Below, one piece after another: positions 28,679 to 36,318 of a stretch of 64,000 bases of DNA. Under the pieces are notes generated by a model. That model made no database searches. It saw only the letters and a program-made list of their open reading frames with translations, and was not told where the DNA came from. This DNA is from Bacteroidota bacterium (GTDB taxonomy: Bacteria > Bacteroidota > Ignavibacteria > Ignavibacteriales > Ignavibacteriaceae), in NCBI GenBank assembly GCA_020161395.1, contig JAIUOE010000002.1:310001-374000 (forward strand), given 5' to 3'. A program made the translations under genes and the position numbers. How positions within the stretch are numbered: position 1 is the stretch's first letter; each line of letters begins with the position of its first letter.

Positions 28679-29440
28679 CTAAACCTTTATCCTTCCTGTC
28701 AGATATTCCTCACTGAGTTTTTTCTCCGGTTTTGTAAAAAACTTTATCGTCTGATTGGCTTCAACCAAAGTCCCCTCATTAATCAGCACAGTGTAATCAC
28801 TCAGGGAAGCAACCTGCTGAAGGTTGTGAGAAACCATTATAACTGTCACTTTTCTTCGAAGATCATAAATCAGGTCTTCTATTTTTTTTGTCGAGAAAGG
28901 ATCGAGAGAGCCCGTAGGTTCATCGAGCATCAGAATTTCAGGTTCTGAAATCATTGCCCGGGCAATCGTAATCCGCTGTTGCTGCCCGAGAGAGAACCGG
29001 AATGCTGATTCATCCAGCCTGTCTTTCACCTCATCCCACACGGATGCCTGTTTCAGAGCAATCTCGACTTTTTCACTTACCTCAGTTTTGTTTTTTATCC
29101 CCTGTAACCTGAGAGGGAACGCCACATTTTCAAAAACAGATTTGGCAAAGAGAGCGGGCTTTTGAAAAACCATTGCCGCTTTTCTCCTCAGATTGGCGAT
29201 ATCAGTGGCATCATCCAGGACATCAATCCCGTCTATTAAAACCCTGCCGCTGGAGGAATAGTCGTTTTTCAGTTCGTTTAGCCGGTTTACAGTCTTTAAA
29301 AGTGTGGTTTTCCCGCACCCGGAGGGACCGATGAGACATGTTATTCTTTTATTTACTATCTCGAGGTTCAGATCTTTTATCGCATGAACCGGACCAAAGT
29401 TTACATTCAGCTTCTCGAATCTGATTTTTATTTCTTTCAT
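28679..29440 (-). CDS. pstB: phosphate ABC transporter ATP-binding protein
   Basis: 253 residues. Walker A GPSGCGKTTLLK (~38-49), signature FSLGQQQRITIARAM and Walker B ILMLDEPTGSLDP are present. The signature reads FSLGQ where most ABC proteins have LSGGQ. It powers the PstCA phosphate channel. The ATG overlaps the pstA stop by four bases. Confidence 0.93.
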   Translation of the reverse strand: MKEIKIRFEKLNVNFGPVHAIKDLNLEIVNKRITCLIGPSGCGKTTLLKTVNRLNELKNDYSSSGRVLIDGIDVLDDATDIANLRRKAAMVFQKPALFAKSVFENVAFPLRLQGIKNKTEVSEKVEIALKQASVWDEVKDRLDESAFRFSLGQQQRITIARAMISEPEILMLDEPTGSLDPFSTKKIEDLIYDLRRKVTVIMVSHNLQQVASLSDYTVLINEGTLVEANQTIKFFTKPEKKLSEEYLTGRIKV

Positions 29441-30381
29441 TCTCCCTCGCCTCTGCTTGTGATTTTTCTGAATTTATGTCGTAAATAGATTGTAGTACAG
29501 TTGCAAACGATTGTAAGGAAAATCAACACGAGTGTACCGGCGTACTGATAAGGAAGTGTGGCTGACTGTGCCGTCGACTGCGTTGAAAGTATGAAAATAT
29601 TGTATGACAGGTAAAGAAATTGTTCAGTCGGATCTATCAACGGGAAACAGAACCCGGTGACACAAAGATCGAAAACCGGAACCGAAGGGAGGAAAAATGC
29701 ACACCCCAGAAAGAGGAGCGGAGCGGTCTCGCCAATAGCCCTGCTCACAGAGAGTATTATCCCTGTAAACACTCCTGATATCGAATGAGGGATTAAAACA
29801 CTCCTCACCATCTGTAATTTTGTTGCCCCGGCACCATATGCGGTCTCACGGTAACTCTCAGGTACTGATTTGAATGACTGATAAGTAGTAATCACCACCA
29901 TCGGAACGAGCATAAATGCCAATGTGAATGATGCCCACAACATTGACGGCTTACCGAACACAAGCTCAAGTCCAAAAAATGAATCCATCCCTGTCCCGAT
30001 GTTCAGAACAAAAAATCCCAATCCGAATATCCCAAAAACCACCGATGGCACACCTGAAAGATTATAGAGCATGAAGAGGAAAAACTTGTCAAATGCCCTG
30101 TTGATCGAATATTCAGCAAGATATAAAGCTGTGGTAACCCCGACCGGAATCACAAACGCAAGCATAAGCACGACTGTTGCAAGTGTACCAGTGATTACGG
30201 TGCCTATTCCACCATTTGCCAGATCACTCGACTGTGCAGAGGTCAGGTATTCCCATGTGATCACAGGAACCCCTTCGATAACTATTTTAAGAAAGAAGAG
30301 GAGATAGACAAGCGCAGGAATCAGAAAAAGGATTCCAAAAAACAGTACAGTAAATTTATCAACCGTGCTTCCCTTCCTCAT
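29437..30381 (-). CDS. pstA: phosphate ABC transporter permease PstA
   Basis: 314 residues with six predicted membrane helices. The ABC-permease EAA loop is visible as ETAYGAGATKLQMVRSVLIPHS, and GIILSVSRAIGETAPLLFLG is a PstA-type segment. It forms the inner-membrane phosphate channel with PstC. One base separates it from the pstC stop. Confidence 0.94.
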   Translation of the reverse strand: MRKGSTVDKFTVLFFGILFLIPALVYLLFFLKIVIEGVPVITWEYLTSAQSSDLANGGIGTVITGTLATVVLMLAFVIPVGVTTALYLAEYSINRAFDKFFLFMLYNLSGVPSVVFGIFGLGFFVLNIGTGMDSFFGLELVFGKPSMLWASFTLAFMLVPMVVITTYQSFKSVPESYRETAYGAGATKLQMVRSVLIPHSISGVFTGIILSVSRAIGETAPLLFLGCAFFLPSVPVFDLCVTGFCFPLIDPTEQFLYLSYNIFILSTQSTAQSATLPYQYAGTLVLIFLTIVCNCTTIYLRHKFRKITSRGEGE

Positions 30382-30382
30382 G

Positions 30383-31372
30383 CTATCTGACCTCGCCGCC
30401 TGACTGTTGAATCAACTTTTTGATTAGATATTTTACCAAAAGATTGATCAGTACAGACATCAGAAACAGGATCATCCCCAAAAAAAAGAGAGTTTGAAAA
30501 TGAGCCGTACCCGAGGAGACCTCCCCAAGTTCGGCAGCAATCGTTGCTGTCATTGTTCTGACACTTCCAAAAGGATTCATCGAAATGTTGGCTGCATTTC
30601 CGGATGTCATCAGGACTATCATCGTATCCCCCAAAGCCCTGCCGAATCCGAGAAGTATGCTCGCACTTATCCCGTTCACTGCAGCCGGGAAAACCACACT
30701 CCGTACCGTCTCCCACCGTCCCGCACCCAGACTGTATGCCGCTGTCCTTACATGCCCCGGTACTCCCCGGAGCGCCTCCTCAGTGAGCGAAGCAATCTGC
30801 GGGATTATTATAAGTGAGAGTCCCAGTGAAGATAAAAAGGCATTCAACCTGTTCTGGGGATCAAAAAGGGATGAAAAAAATGTGACGCCCACCGTCAACA
30901 GGATAAAACCCACCGCAACCGTAGGAAGTGAGGCAAAAATATCGATAATCTGCTTAAGGAACCTGCTGATTGCGCGAGGTGCAAACTCCGAAATGTAAAC
31001 TCCAATCCCCACACCGAAAATTGAAGAAATTATCGTTGCCGGTATGGCGGTCATTACTGTCCCCAAAATCAGGGGAACTATTGAATACTTCGGGTCTGCT
31101 GAAACGGGATACCATTCGAAAACTTTTTCGCCGTTTTTTGTCGAAAAAAGAAGGTCTGAAGGGCTGAGATAATTAAAGACAAGAAGACTTTGATAAATTA
31201 TAAAAACAAAAAAAAGACCGGTCACGAGAAAGACGAGAACCCCTGTCGATCTGATGAGGAAGGAAGCGAATGAGTTGCCGGTAAGTGCACTCAGTCCTCT
31301 TTTGGCTGCAAAGACTGACTTATCCCGGTCAACAGAAAATTTTACAGGTATCCTTCTTTCCGGATCCACCAC
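30383..31372 (-). CDS. pstC: phosphate ABC transporter permease PstC
   Basis: 329 residues. Begins with GTG that overlaps the pstS stop by one base (TAGTG). Six membrane helices and the EAA loop RTAAYSLGAGRWETVRSVVFPAA are present. A ~60-residue loop after the first helix (PSDLLFSTKNGEKVFEWYPV) is typical of PstC. Partner of PstA. Confidence 0.94.
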   Translation of the reverse strand: MVDPERRIPVKFSVDRDKSVFAAKRGLSALTGNSFASFLIRSTGVLVFLVTGLFFVFIIYQSLLVFNYLSPSDLLFSTKNGEKVFEWYPVSADPKYSIVPLILGTVMTAIPATIISSIFGVGIGVYISEFAPRAISRFLKQIIDIFASLPTVAVGFILLTVGVTFFSSLFDPQNRLNAFLSSLGLSLIIIPQIASLTEEALRGVPGHVRTAAYSLGAGRWETVRSVVFPAAVNGISASILLGFGRALGDTMIVLMTSGNAANISMNPFGSVRTMTATIAAELGEVSSGTAHFQTLFFLGMILFLMSVLINLLVKYLIKKLIQQSGGEVR

Positions 31373-32256
31373 TACCTCAACGGGATGTAATTCATTTTAG
31401 CCACGATTTCCTGACCTTCATCCGAGAGTACAAAATCAATAAAATCCTTTACCCCTTTTTTTGCCTGCGCCGTTGAAACCAAAAGAAGGTGACGGGAAAT
31501 GTAATACCTGCCTGATCTGATATCCTCATAATTTGGATGATTTGAGTCGACTGGTGACTTTGATTTTTCCCCCGCAGCCGATTTTATTTTTATGATTTTA
31601 ATTCCGGGTTTGTTTATGAAGTAGCCTATACCTCCGTAAACAATCCCTCTCCCGTCCTGAGCAACGGCATCTGCAAGAGAGGCAGTTCCCTGAAGAACCT
31701 GAGTTGACCTTGCAAATTCCTCTCCTCCAAGGATGTTTTCCTTAAAAAAACGGTATGTCCCGCTGTTATTGTCCCTGCCGTAGAGATTGATGGAAAGGTC
31801 GACTCCGCCAACTTCCTTGAAATTTTTAATTTTTCCTGTGAAGATGCCTTTAAGTTGAGCCAGAGTAAGTTCTTCGAGATTCAGACTGCTGTTTACCGCA
31901 ATTGTAATGCCGTCAAACGCAACATTTGTGAGAGAGAGCGAAATCTTTTTCATATCGGCTTTCTCCTTTTCGGCTTTCAGAATCTCCCGGCTCATGCAGG
32001 CAATATCGGCTGAACCGTTAATCAATGCTGTGATTCCGTTGCCTGACCCGCCGCCCGTAACTGCAACCCGCACATCCTTGTGCTTTTTCATATAAGCCTC
32101 AGCCCATTTTTGGCATAGATTTACCATGGTGTCACTCCCTTTTATATTGAGAGTGATGCCCCGGGTGCTGTCACCACATCCGCTGAAGACCAACCATGAA
32201 AAAAAAACAGCAGCGAACAAATGTCTGCCCGCTACTGTTTTAATAAGTCTTTTCAA
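31372..32256 (-). CDS. pstS: phosphate-binding lipoprotein PstS
   Basis: 294 residues. The signal peptide ends in a lipobox VFSGC, so it is probably a lipoprotein. Phosphate-binding motifs are seen: IKGSDTMVNL near the N-terminus, VTGGGSGNGITAL, and GRDNNSGTYRFF. The likely start is TTG at 32256. It delivers phosphate to PstCAB. It follows phnE by 73 bases without a terminator. Confidence 0.93.
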   Translation of the reverse strand: MKRLIKTVAGRHLFAAVFFSWLVFSGCGDSTRGITLNIKGSDTMVNLCQKWAEAYMKKHKDVRVAVTGGGSGNGITALINGSADIACMSREILKAEKEKADMKKISLSLTNVAFDGITIAVNSSLNLEELTLAQLKGIFTGKIKNFKEVGGVDLSINLYGRDNNSGTYRFFKENILGGEEFARSTQVLQGTASLADAVAQDGRGIVYGGIGYFINKPGIKIIKIKSAAGEKSKSPVDSNHPNYEDIRSGRYYISRHLLLVSTAQAKKGVKDFIDFVLSDEGQEIVAKMNYIPLR

Positions 32257-32329
32257 TTTTATGTCCTGTCTAAATCTTCCGTTTCCCGTTTCACCTGTGA
32301 CAGGTTCAAAGAGAAGAGAAGTCTAATCA

Positions 32330-33391
32330 CTAATAAATTGCCTGACGAATCTTTGTTGAAATATAATCCATGACCCAGACCACCAGGGCAATCATAATTA
32401 CGATAAGTCCTACTTCATGCCACTGTGCCAGACCCTGATACTGAATCAGCATCGTTCCGATTCCACCACCACCAACCAGACCGATGATGGTTGCCATTCT
32501 CACATTTATATCCCATCTGTAGATGGTGAACGAAAGGAACGGCAGGATAATTTGTGGGATCACGGCAAACCAGATTATCTGAATTTTATTTGCTCCCGTT
32601 GCAGAAATTGCCTCAACGGGACCCTCTTCTATCGACTCGATGGCTTCGGAATAAAGCTTTGCGTTTGATGCAATACTGTGGATAAGCAGCGCCATCATTC
32701 CTGCAAAAGCACCAATTCCTATCCATACTGAAAAGATAATTGCCCAGATCAACGGTTCGATTGATCGAACGAAGTTTGAAACAAGTCTGAGGAAAGCATA
32801 AATCAACAGTGTAAACTTGTTGTCGTTCATAAGATTCCTCGCGGAGAGGAAGCTGACAATCAGCGTAATGGGAATCGAAATAAGTGTGGCGATGAGTGCA
32901 ATGTAAATTGTTTCAATAATGGCAAAAAGTGCCTCATCAAAAATTGCCATTTGAGGATTGAACAGGGCACTGAATATCCTTTGTGCAGCCTGAACACCCT
33001 CATCGCTGAACAGGTCGATTATCGATATTTTTGTTACAATCCAGCCGGCAATAAAGGTAATATTGAAAAGGAACCAGCCGAAAATCTCGACTGTGTATTT
33101 CGTTACCTTGCCCGGTTTTGCTATTCCTACAAGCCGGCAGGAAAGAGAAGTGCCGGTAAGGCTCCAGATTGTTCCGATAAGCGCACTGATTAGAGCAATT
33201 ATGCCAATTTCAGTCCAACTGAACGGCAGATCTTTTATCTGGAGGATGAATCTGTTCCAGACTATCCTGTCTATCACCAGAATCGAGTAGAAGACAAAGA
33301 AAATATCGAGCAGTGCTGCCTTTATTTTGGCTTTTCTTAAAACATAATCGTTTCTTTTGGCAATTACATCATGTGGATTAACATGTGCCAT
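32330..33391 (-). CDS. phnE: phosphonate/phosphate-type ABC transporter permease PhnE
   Basis: 353 residues from the ATG at 33391, which overlaps the phnC stop by one base (TAATG); the frame stays open 17 codons further upstream but inside phnC. About six membrane helices and the permease EAA loop ISATGANKIQIIWFAVIPQI are present. It forms the channel for PhnC/PhnD. With no phosphonate-lyase genes nearby and pst genes directly downstream, the substrate may be phosphate, phosphite or phosphonate. Confidence 0.92.
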   Translation of the reverse strand: MAHVNPHDVIAKRNDYVLRKAKIKAALLDIFFVFYSILVIDRIVWNRFILQIKDLPFSWTEIGIIALISALIGTIWSLTGTSLSCRLVGIAKPGKVTKYTVEIFGWFLFNITFIAGWIVTKISIIDLFSDEGVQAAQRIFSALFNPQMAIFDEALFAIIETIYIALIATLISIPITLIVSFLSARNLMNDNKFTLLIYAFLRLVSNFVRSIEPLIWAIIFSVWIGIGAFAGMMALLIHSIASNAKLYSEAIESIEEGPVEAISATGANKIQIIWFAVIPQIILPFLSFTIYRWDINVRMATIIGLVGGGGIGTMLIQYQGLAQWHEVGLIVIMIALVVWVMDYISTKIRQAIY

Positions 33392-34155
33392 TATCTTATC
33401 TCCACTTCTTCGGCTTCGTCGCCATAAATTGTTTTGAACCATTTTTCATCGATATCGTGTGGCAGGCCCTCGTATATGATCTCGCCTGCCTTCAGAGCAA
33501 TTACTCTCGAAGCATATTTTCTTACCAGACTCAGGAAGTGGAGGTTACAGATTACCGTTGTCCCAAGTTCTTTGTTAATCTTTTCGAAATAGTGCATTAC
33601 CGAGTTTGAAGTTGCGGGGTCAAGTGACGCGACCGGTTCGTCTGCGAGAAGAAGTTTTGGATTTTGCATCAGACTGCGGGCAATAGCCACTCTCTGTTGC
33701 TGACCGCCGCTAAGTGCATCCGCCCTGATGTATGCTTTTTCCTCGATACCAACGATGCGAAGTGCATTCATCGCATCTTCAATCAATTCGGGAGGGAAAC
33801 TTTCGGTAATCGTCTGGAAGGTACTCAGCCTGCCGAGACTCCCTGTTAAAACATTTGTAATTACACTTCTTCTTTTTATCAGGTTGAACTGCTGAAATAC
33901 CATGCCGATCTGCTGTTTCAACCCTCGCAGCTCCTTGCCCGAAACATGTGTAATATCTTTTCCCATGAAGGTAATCTCACCGGAAGTCGGCTCATGAAGT
34001 CTGTTAATACACCTGAGAAGGGTTGATTTACCCGATCCGCTGAGACCGATAATTACGAGGAATTCCCCCTCCTTCACATCGAAACTGACACCTTTTAGCG
34101 CATGAGTTCCGGAAGGATAAATTTTATGAACTTTATCAACTTTTAATATTGTCAC
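33391..34155 (-). CDS. phnC: phosphonate/phosphate-type ABC transporter ATPase PhnC
   Basis: 254 residues. Walker A GLSGSGKSTLLRC (~37-49), signature LSGGQQQRVAIARS, Walker B LLLADEPVASLDP and the PhnC-type ending TVICNLHFLSLVRKYASRVIAL are present. It overlaps phnD by four bases and phnE by one. Confidence 0.94.
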   Translation of the reverse strand: MTILKVDKVHKIYPSGTHALKGVSFDVKEGEFLVIIGLSGSGKSTLLRCINRLHEPTSGEITFMGKDITHVSGKELRGLKQQIGMVFQQFNLIKRRSVITNVLTGSLGRLSTFQTITESFPPELIEDAMNALRIVGIEEKAYIRADALSGGQQQRVAIARSLMQNPKLLLADEPVASLDPATSNSVMHYFEKINKELGTTVICNLHFLSLVRKYASRVIALKAGEIIYEGLPHDIDEKWFKTIYGDEAEEVEIR

Positions 34156-35078
34156 AGTGCCCCCTCGATTTTAAAGTTGATGTCGTCAAGAATTTTTCTA
34201 AGCCCGTCATAATCCTTGTCAGTTGTTGGTATCAGTTTTTTAACATTATAAATCCGGTGCAACGACTCCTGACCTGCCTTGGTGGATACGAATTTCAGGA
34301 AAGCATCTACAATCTTCAGCTTCATTTCTTCAGGCATGCTTTTATTGAATATTACGGGGTCGTTGGGAATTGGTTCGGTGAGAGCAATAATTTTTATTTT
34401 TTCAAATACATCGGGATACTGCGTTACCACCCGTTCCCTTGCATCCCTCAACTGACCTGTCTCATCCTTCGGGGAATAATATGTAGCTCCTGCGTCCACC
34501 TGTTTCTGGTAAACCATTGAGACAACTATATCATGTTTTTTTGCAAAAATCGAATCTGAGGGGACAATACCATGTTTTTTTAGAAGTGCGGCTGGAAGGA
34601 TGTAGCCGGAGGTTGAGGAGGGGTCGACATAAGCAATTTTTTTGCTCATCAGGTCAGTGATGGTATCCAGACCCGAGTCAGACCTCACTATTATCTGACC
34701 CCGGTAGAACGCCTCTCCATTGTCTCGAACAATTCGAAGAAGCGCTGTGGCACCATATTTTTTGTTCGCCATGAGATAGGAAAAGGTGTTAATTACCGCA
34801 ATATCGGCTTTATTGCTTCCAAAACTCTCGACTACTGTTACATAATCAGCCGGCACCGCGGATGTGAAGTAGTAACCCGTCTCCTTTTGGAGAAACTCGA
34901 GCAACTCCTTTGCAGTGGTGGTTATCTGTTTAGCGTCAACAGACGGTGTAAAAAAAAGCTTGATCGGGTTCTTCTTGGAACCGAGCTCAGTGCTGTACTT
35001 CCCCCACTCCCTTTGCGTGGTTACCACGATAAAAAGAAGCAGAGGTGTAAGGAATAAAAGGATTCGTAAGATTTTCAT
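34152..35078 (-). CDS. phnD: PhnD-family phosph(on)ate-binding protein
   Basis: 308 residues. N-terminal hydrophobic segment (signal peptide or anchor, no clear lipobox). Family motifs: FFTPSVDAKQI near residue 45, DIAVINTFSYL, YRGQIIVRSDSGL, YVDPSSTSGYILP and AGATYYSP. It binds the oxyanion for PhnCE. It is first in the eight-gene operon and has a PhoP-box-like repeat 83 bases upstream, so it is probably induced by phosphate limitation. Confidence 0.92.
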   Translation of the reverse strand: MKILRILLFLTPLLLFIVVTTQREWGKYSTELGSKKNPIKLFFTPSVDAKQITTTAKELLEFLQKETGYYFTSAVPADYVTVVESFGSNKADIAVINTFSYLMANKKYGATALLRIVRDNGEAFYRGQIIVRSDSGLDTITDLMSKKIAYVDPSSTSGYILPAALLKKHGIVPSDSIFAKKHDIVVSMVYQKQVDAGATYYSPKDETGQLRDARERVVTQYPDVFEKIKIIALTEPIPNDPVIFNKSMPEEMKLKIVDAFLKFVSTKAGQESLHRIYNVKKLIPTTDKDYDGLRKILDDINFKIEGAL

Positions 35079-35160
35079 ATTTCATCAAAAAAAAAAAGAA
35101 TACAATCACGAAATATGCCTTAGATTCCTCTCCTGACAAAGTAATCCTGAAAAATTCCAA

Positions 35161-35177
35161 TGTTAAGAAATTGTTAA
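35161..35177 (-). promoter_or_regulatory. PhoP-box-like direct repeat before phnD
   Basis: On the minus strand TTAACA-ATTTC-TTAACA: two exact hexamers with 11-base periodicity, the arrangement of Gram-positive PhoP boxes and similar to the 11-base period of the E. coli Pho box. It lies 83 bases before phnD; a TTACTTTG element further down could be the -7 box. The remainder of 35079-35228 shows only an A-run. Confidence 0.6.
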
Positions 35178-35228
35178 GAAATTAAATCCACCCGTTTTTG
35201 GGAGAAAATTAACACCATTCCGGTAATA

Positions 35229-35912
35229 TCAAAGGGAGTCTATCCTGTCGCACTCTTTCAATACATGATCGATCCCATAAAGAAGCGAAGCTTCATCTAT
35301 TGCCATCCATCGATAAAGTTCTTTTATTAGATCATAATTTTTACGAGAAAATGCAGTACTGATGGAATTATGGTGCGGTCGGAAGCAAACAGGCTCATGA
35401 TGTGCTATTCTGTTCCTGAGCTCATTTATTAGCCCGATTTTATTGAAAACAGCAGAATTATCAATGTTCATCGTTGGAGTTGATTTAGGTTTGTTTGGGA
35501 AGACCTTGAGTAATACCCTTCCTCCCGCATTATAAAGAGGTTGTGCGAAAAGATATCTCCAAAAACCGAAATCCATTTTAGACAAAAGTTTTTCATGTTT
35601 ATAATTAGGTGCAATCTCTGATAAAGCCTTTTGAATAATATTTGCCGTTGTCATACATTTTTGACAAGTAAAAATACCTCCGGGCATAATCGAGTCCCTT
35701 AGCCAATCAGAGCCATGTTGACTTATATAAAGCCGGTCGATTGAGTTTCTAAGTGCTATCTCGAAGCAACTTATTATGGTAAATAGTTCCTGAGACAATG
35801 TCAGATTCAATCTATACAATCTCATTGCTTTTTTTGTGTTTCCACTAACAGAGAACAAGTATCGCTGCATCCTCGTTTTCGACATTACTCTTTCAAATTC
35901 ATTATAACGCAT
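35229..35912 (-). CDS. Abi_2/AbiD-AbiF-like abortive infection protein with HEPN motif
   Basis: 227 residues. LSQELFTIISCFEIALRNSID and LINELRNRIAHHEPV are the hallmarks of Abi_2 proteins. R166-NRIA-H171 fits the R-x4-6-H motif of HEPN ribonucleases. A CQKC pair lies near residue 85. Proteins of this family cause abortive phage infection or behave as toxins, probably by RNA cleavage (family knowledge). The gene is 50 kb-scale isolated from phage genes but sits beside a restriction-modification pair, a small ORF and a candidate structured RNA, consistent with a defence island. Confidence 0.85.
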   Translation of the reverse strand: MRYNEFERVMSKTRMQRYLFSVSGNTKKAMRLYRLNLTLSQELFTIISCFEIALRNSIDRLYISQHGSDWLRDSIMPGGIFTCQKCMTTANIIQKALSEIAPNYKHEKLLSKMDFGFWRYLFAQPLYNAGGRVLLKVFPNKPKSTPTMNIDNSAVFNKIGLINELRNRIAHHEPVCFRPHHNSISTAFSRKNYDLIKELYRWMAIDEASLLYGIDHVLKECDRIDSL

Positions 35913-35919
35913 AAAAAAC

Positions 35920-35950
35920 TTGACAAACTCCTTTTAATTTGTTATATTTG
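35920..35950 (+). promoter_or_regulatory. strong promoter for candidate small RNA
   Basis: TTGACA (35920-35925), 17-base spacer, TATATT (35943-35948); the second element extended as TATATTTG also equals the Bacteroidota -7 consensus TAnnTTTG. It begins 8 bases from the start codon of the divergent Abi gene and points away from it. Confidence 0.65.
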
Positions 35951-35955
35951 CAGTC

Positions 35956-36009
35956 GAAATTATTCCCGGTAGCCCCTGAAGCAATTCAAGCTATCGGGTT
36001 TTCGTTTTT
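35956..36009 (+). ncRNA. candidate ~54-nt structured RNA with terminator, divergent from Abi gene
   Basis: Directly after the promoter, an ~8-base leader is followed by a hairpin: CCCGGTAGC (35965-35973) pairs with GCTATCGGG (35990-35998) over nine bases, enclosing an inner stem TGAA/TTCA capped by a GCAA tetraloop, then TTTTCGTTTTT. Promoter plus hairpin plus T-run with no ORF between predicts a short stand-alone transcript. Its role is unknown. The same DNA read on the minus strand is the probable leader of the Abi mRNA, so the RNA could act on that leader or on the Abi protein. A transcription attenuator or bare terminator is the alternative. Confidence 0.5.
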
Positions 36010-36118
36010 AAAGGGTATTTTAGTTCTGTTCTTGATGATAATTCAAATTATGCCAGCTAATTGCAAACTGTAAATGACCTAAAAATCTAAATCGACTAGT
36101 GTTGAAAATTAACTTATC

Positions 36119-36268
36119 CTAATTCCGGGGAATTAACCGTCCAAAATCCTGGTCTTTTGAATTCAGTCCCAAAATGAAAACAGCTTTTTTCTGAGTTTGA
36201 ATAACTTCAATCAGTTCGTCAACCGCCTCCAAATCTTGTTGATCAAAAAGTAAACTTTCGAGAGTCAT
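36119..36268 (-). CDS. 49-residue hypothetical protein between mod and abi
   Basis: ATG at 36266-36268, TAG at 36119-36121, encoding an acidic 49-residue protein that starts MTLESLLFDQQDLEAVDEL and ends GRLIPRN. It begins 50 bases after the mod stop, on the same strand as res, mod and abi. No signal peptide or membrane segment; the N-terminal half looks helical. I do not recognise a family. It may be a co-transcribed accessory or antitoxin-like protein, or a remnant. The rest of the 35913-36318 gap holds the small RNA candidate. Confidence 0.45.
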   Translation of the reverse strand: MTLESLLFDQQDLEAVDELIEVIQTQKKAVFILGLNSKDQDFGRLIPRN

Positions 36269-36318
36269 AAATTCACTGAAGATATATTATTAAACAGATT
36301 GCATTCAAAAAGATCCCC

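Noticed and set aside
32293-32305. ACCTGTGACAGGT palindrome upstream of pstS as terminator or Pho box
   Set aside because: A one-base loop cannot form a normal terminator hairpin, there is no T-run, and the 11-base direct-repeat layout of a Pho box is absent. At most a regulator site.
35965-35998. Hairpin considered as a preQ1-type riboswitch
   Set aside because: The sequence lacks the conserved preQ1 core and is followed by no ORF on the same strand.
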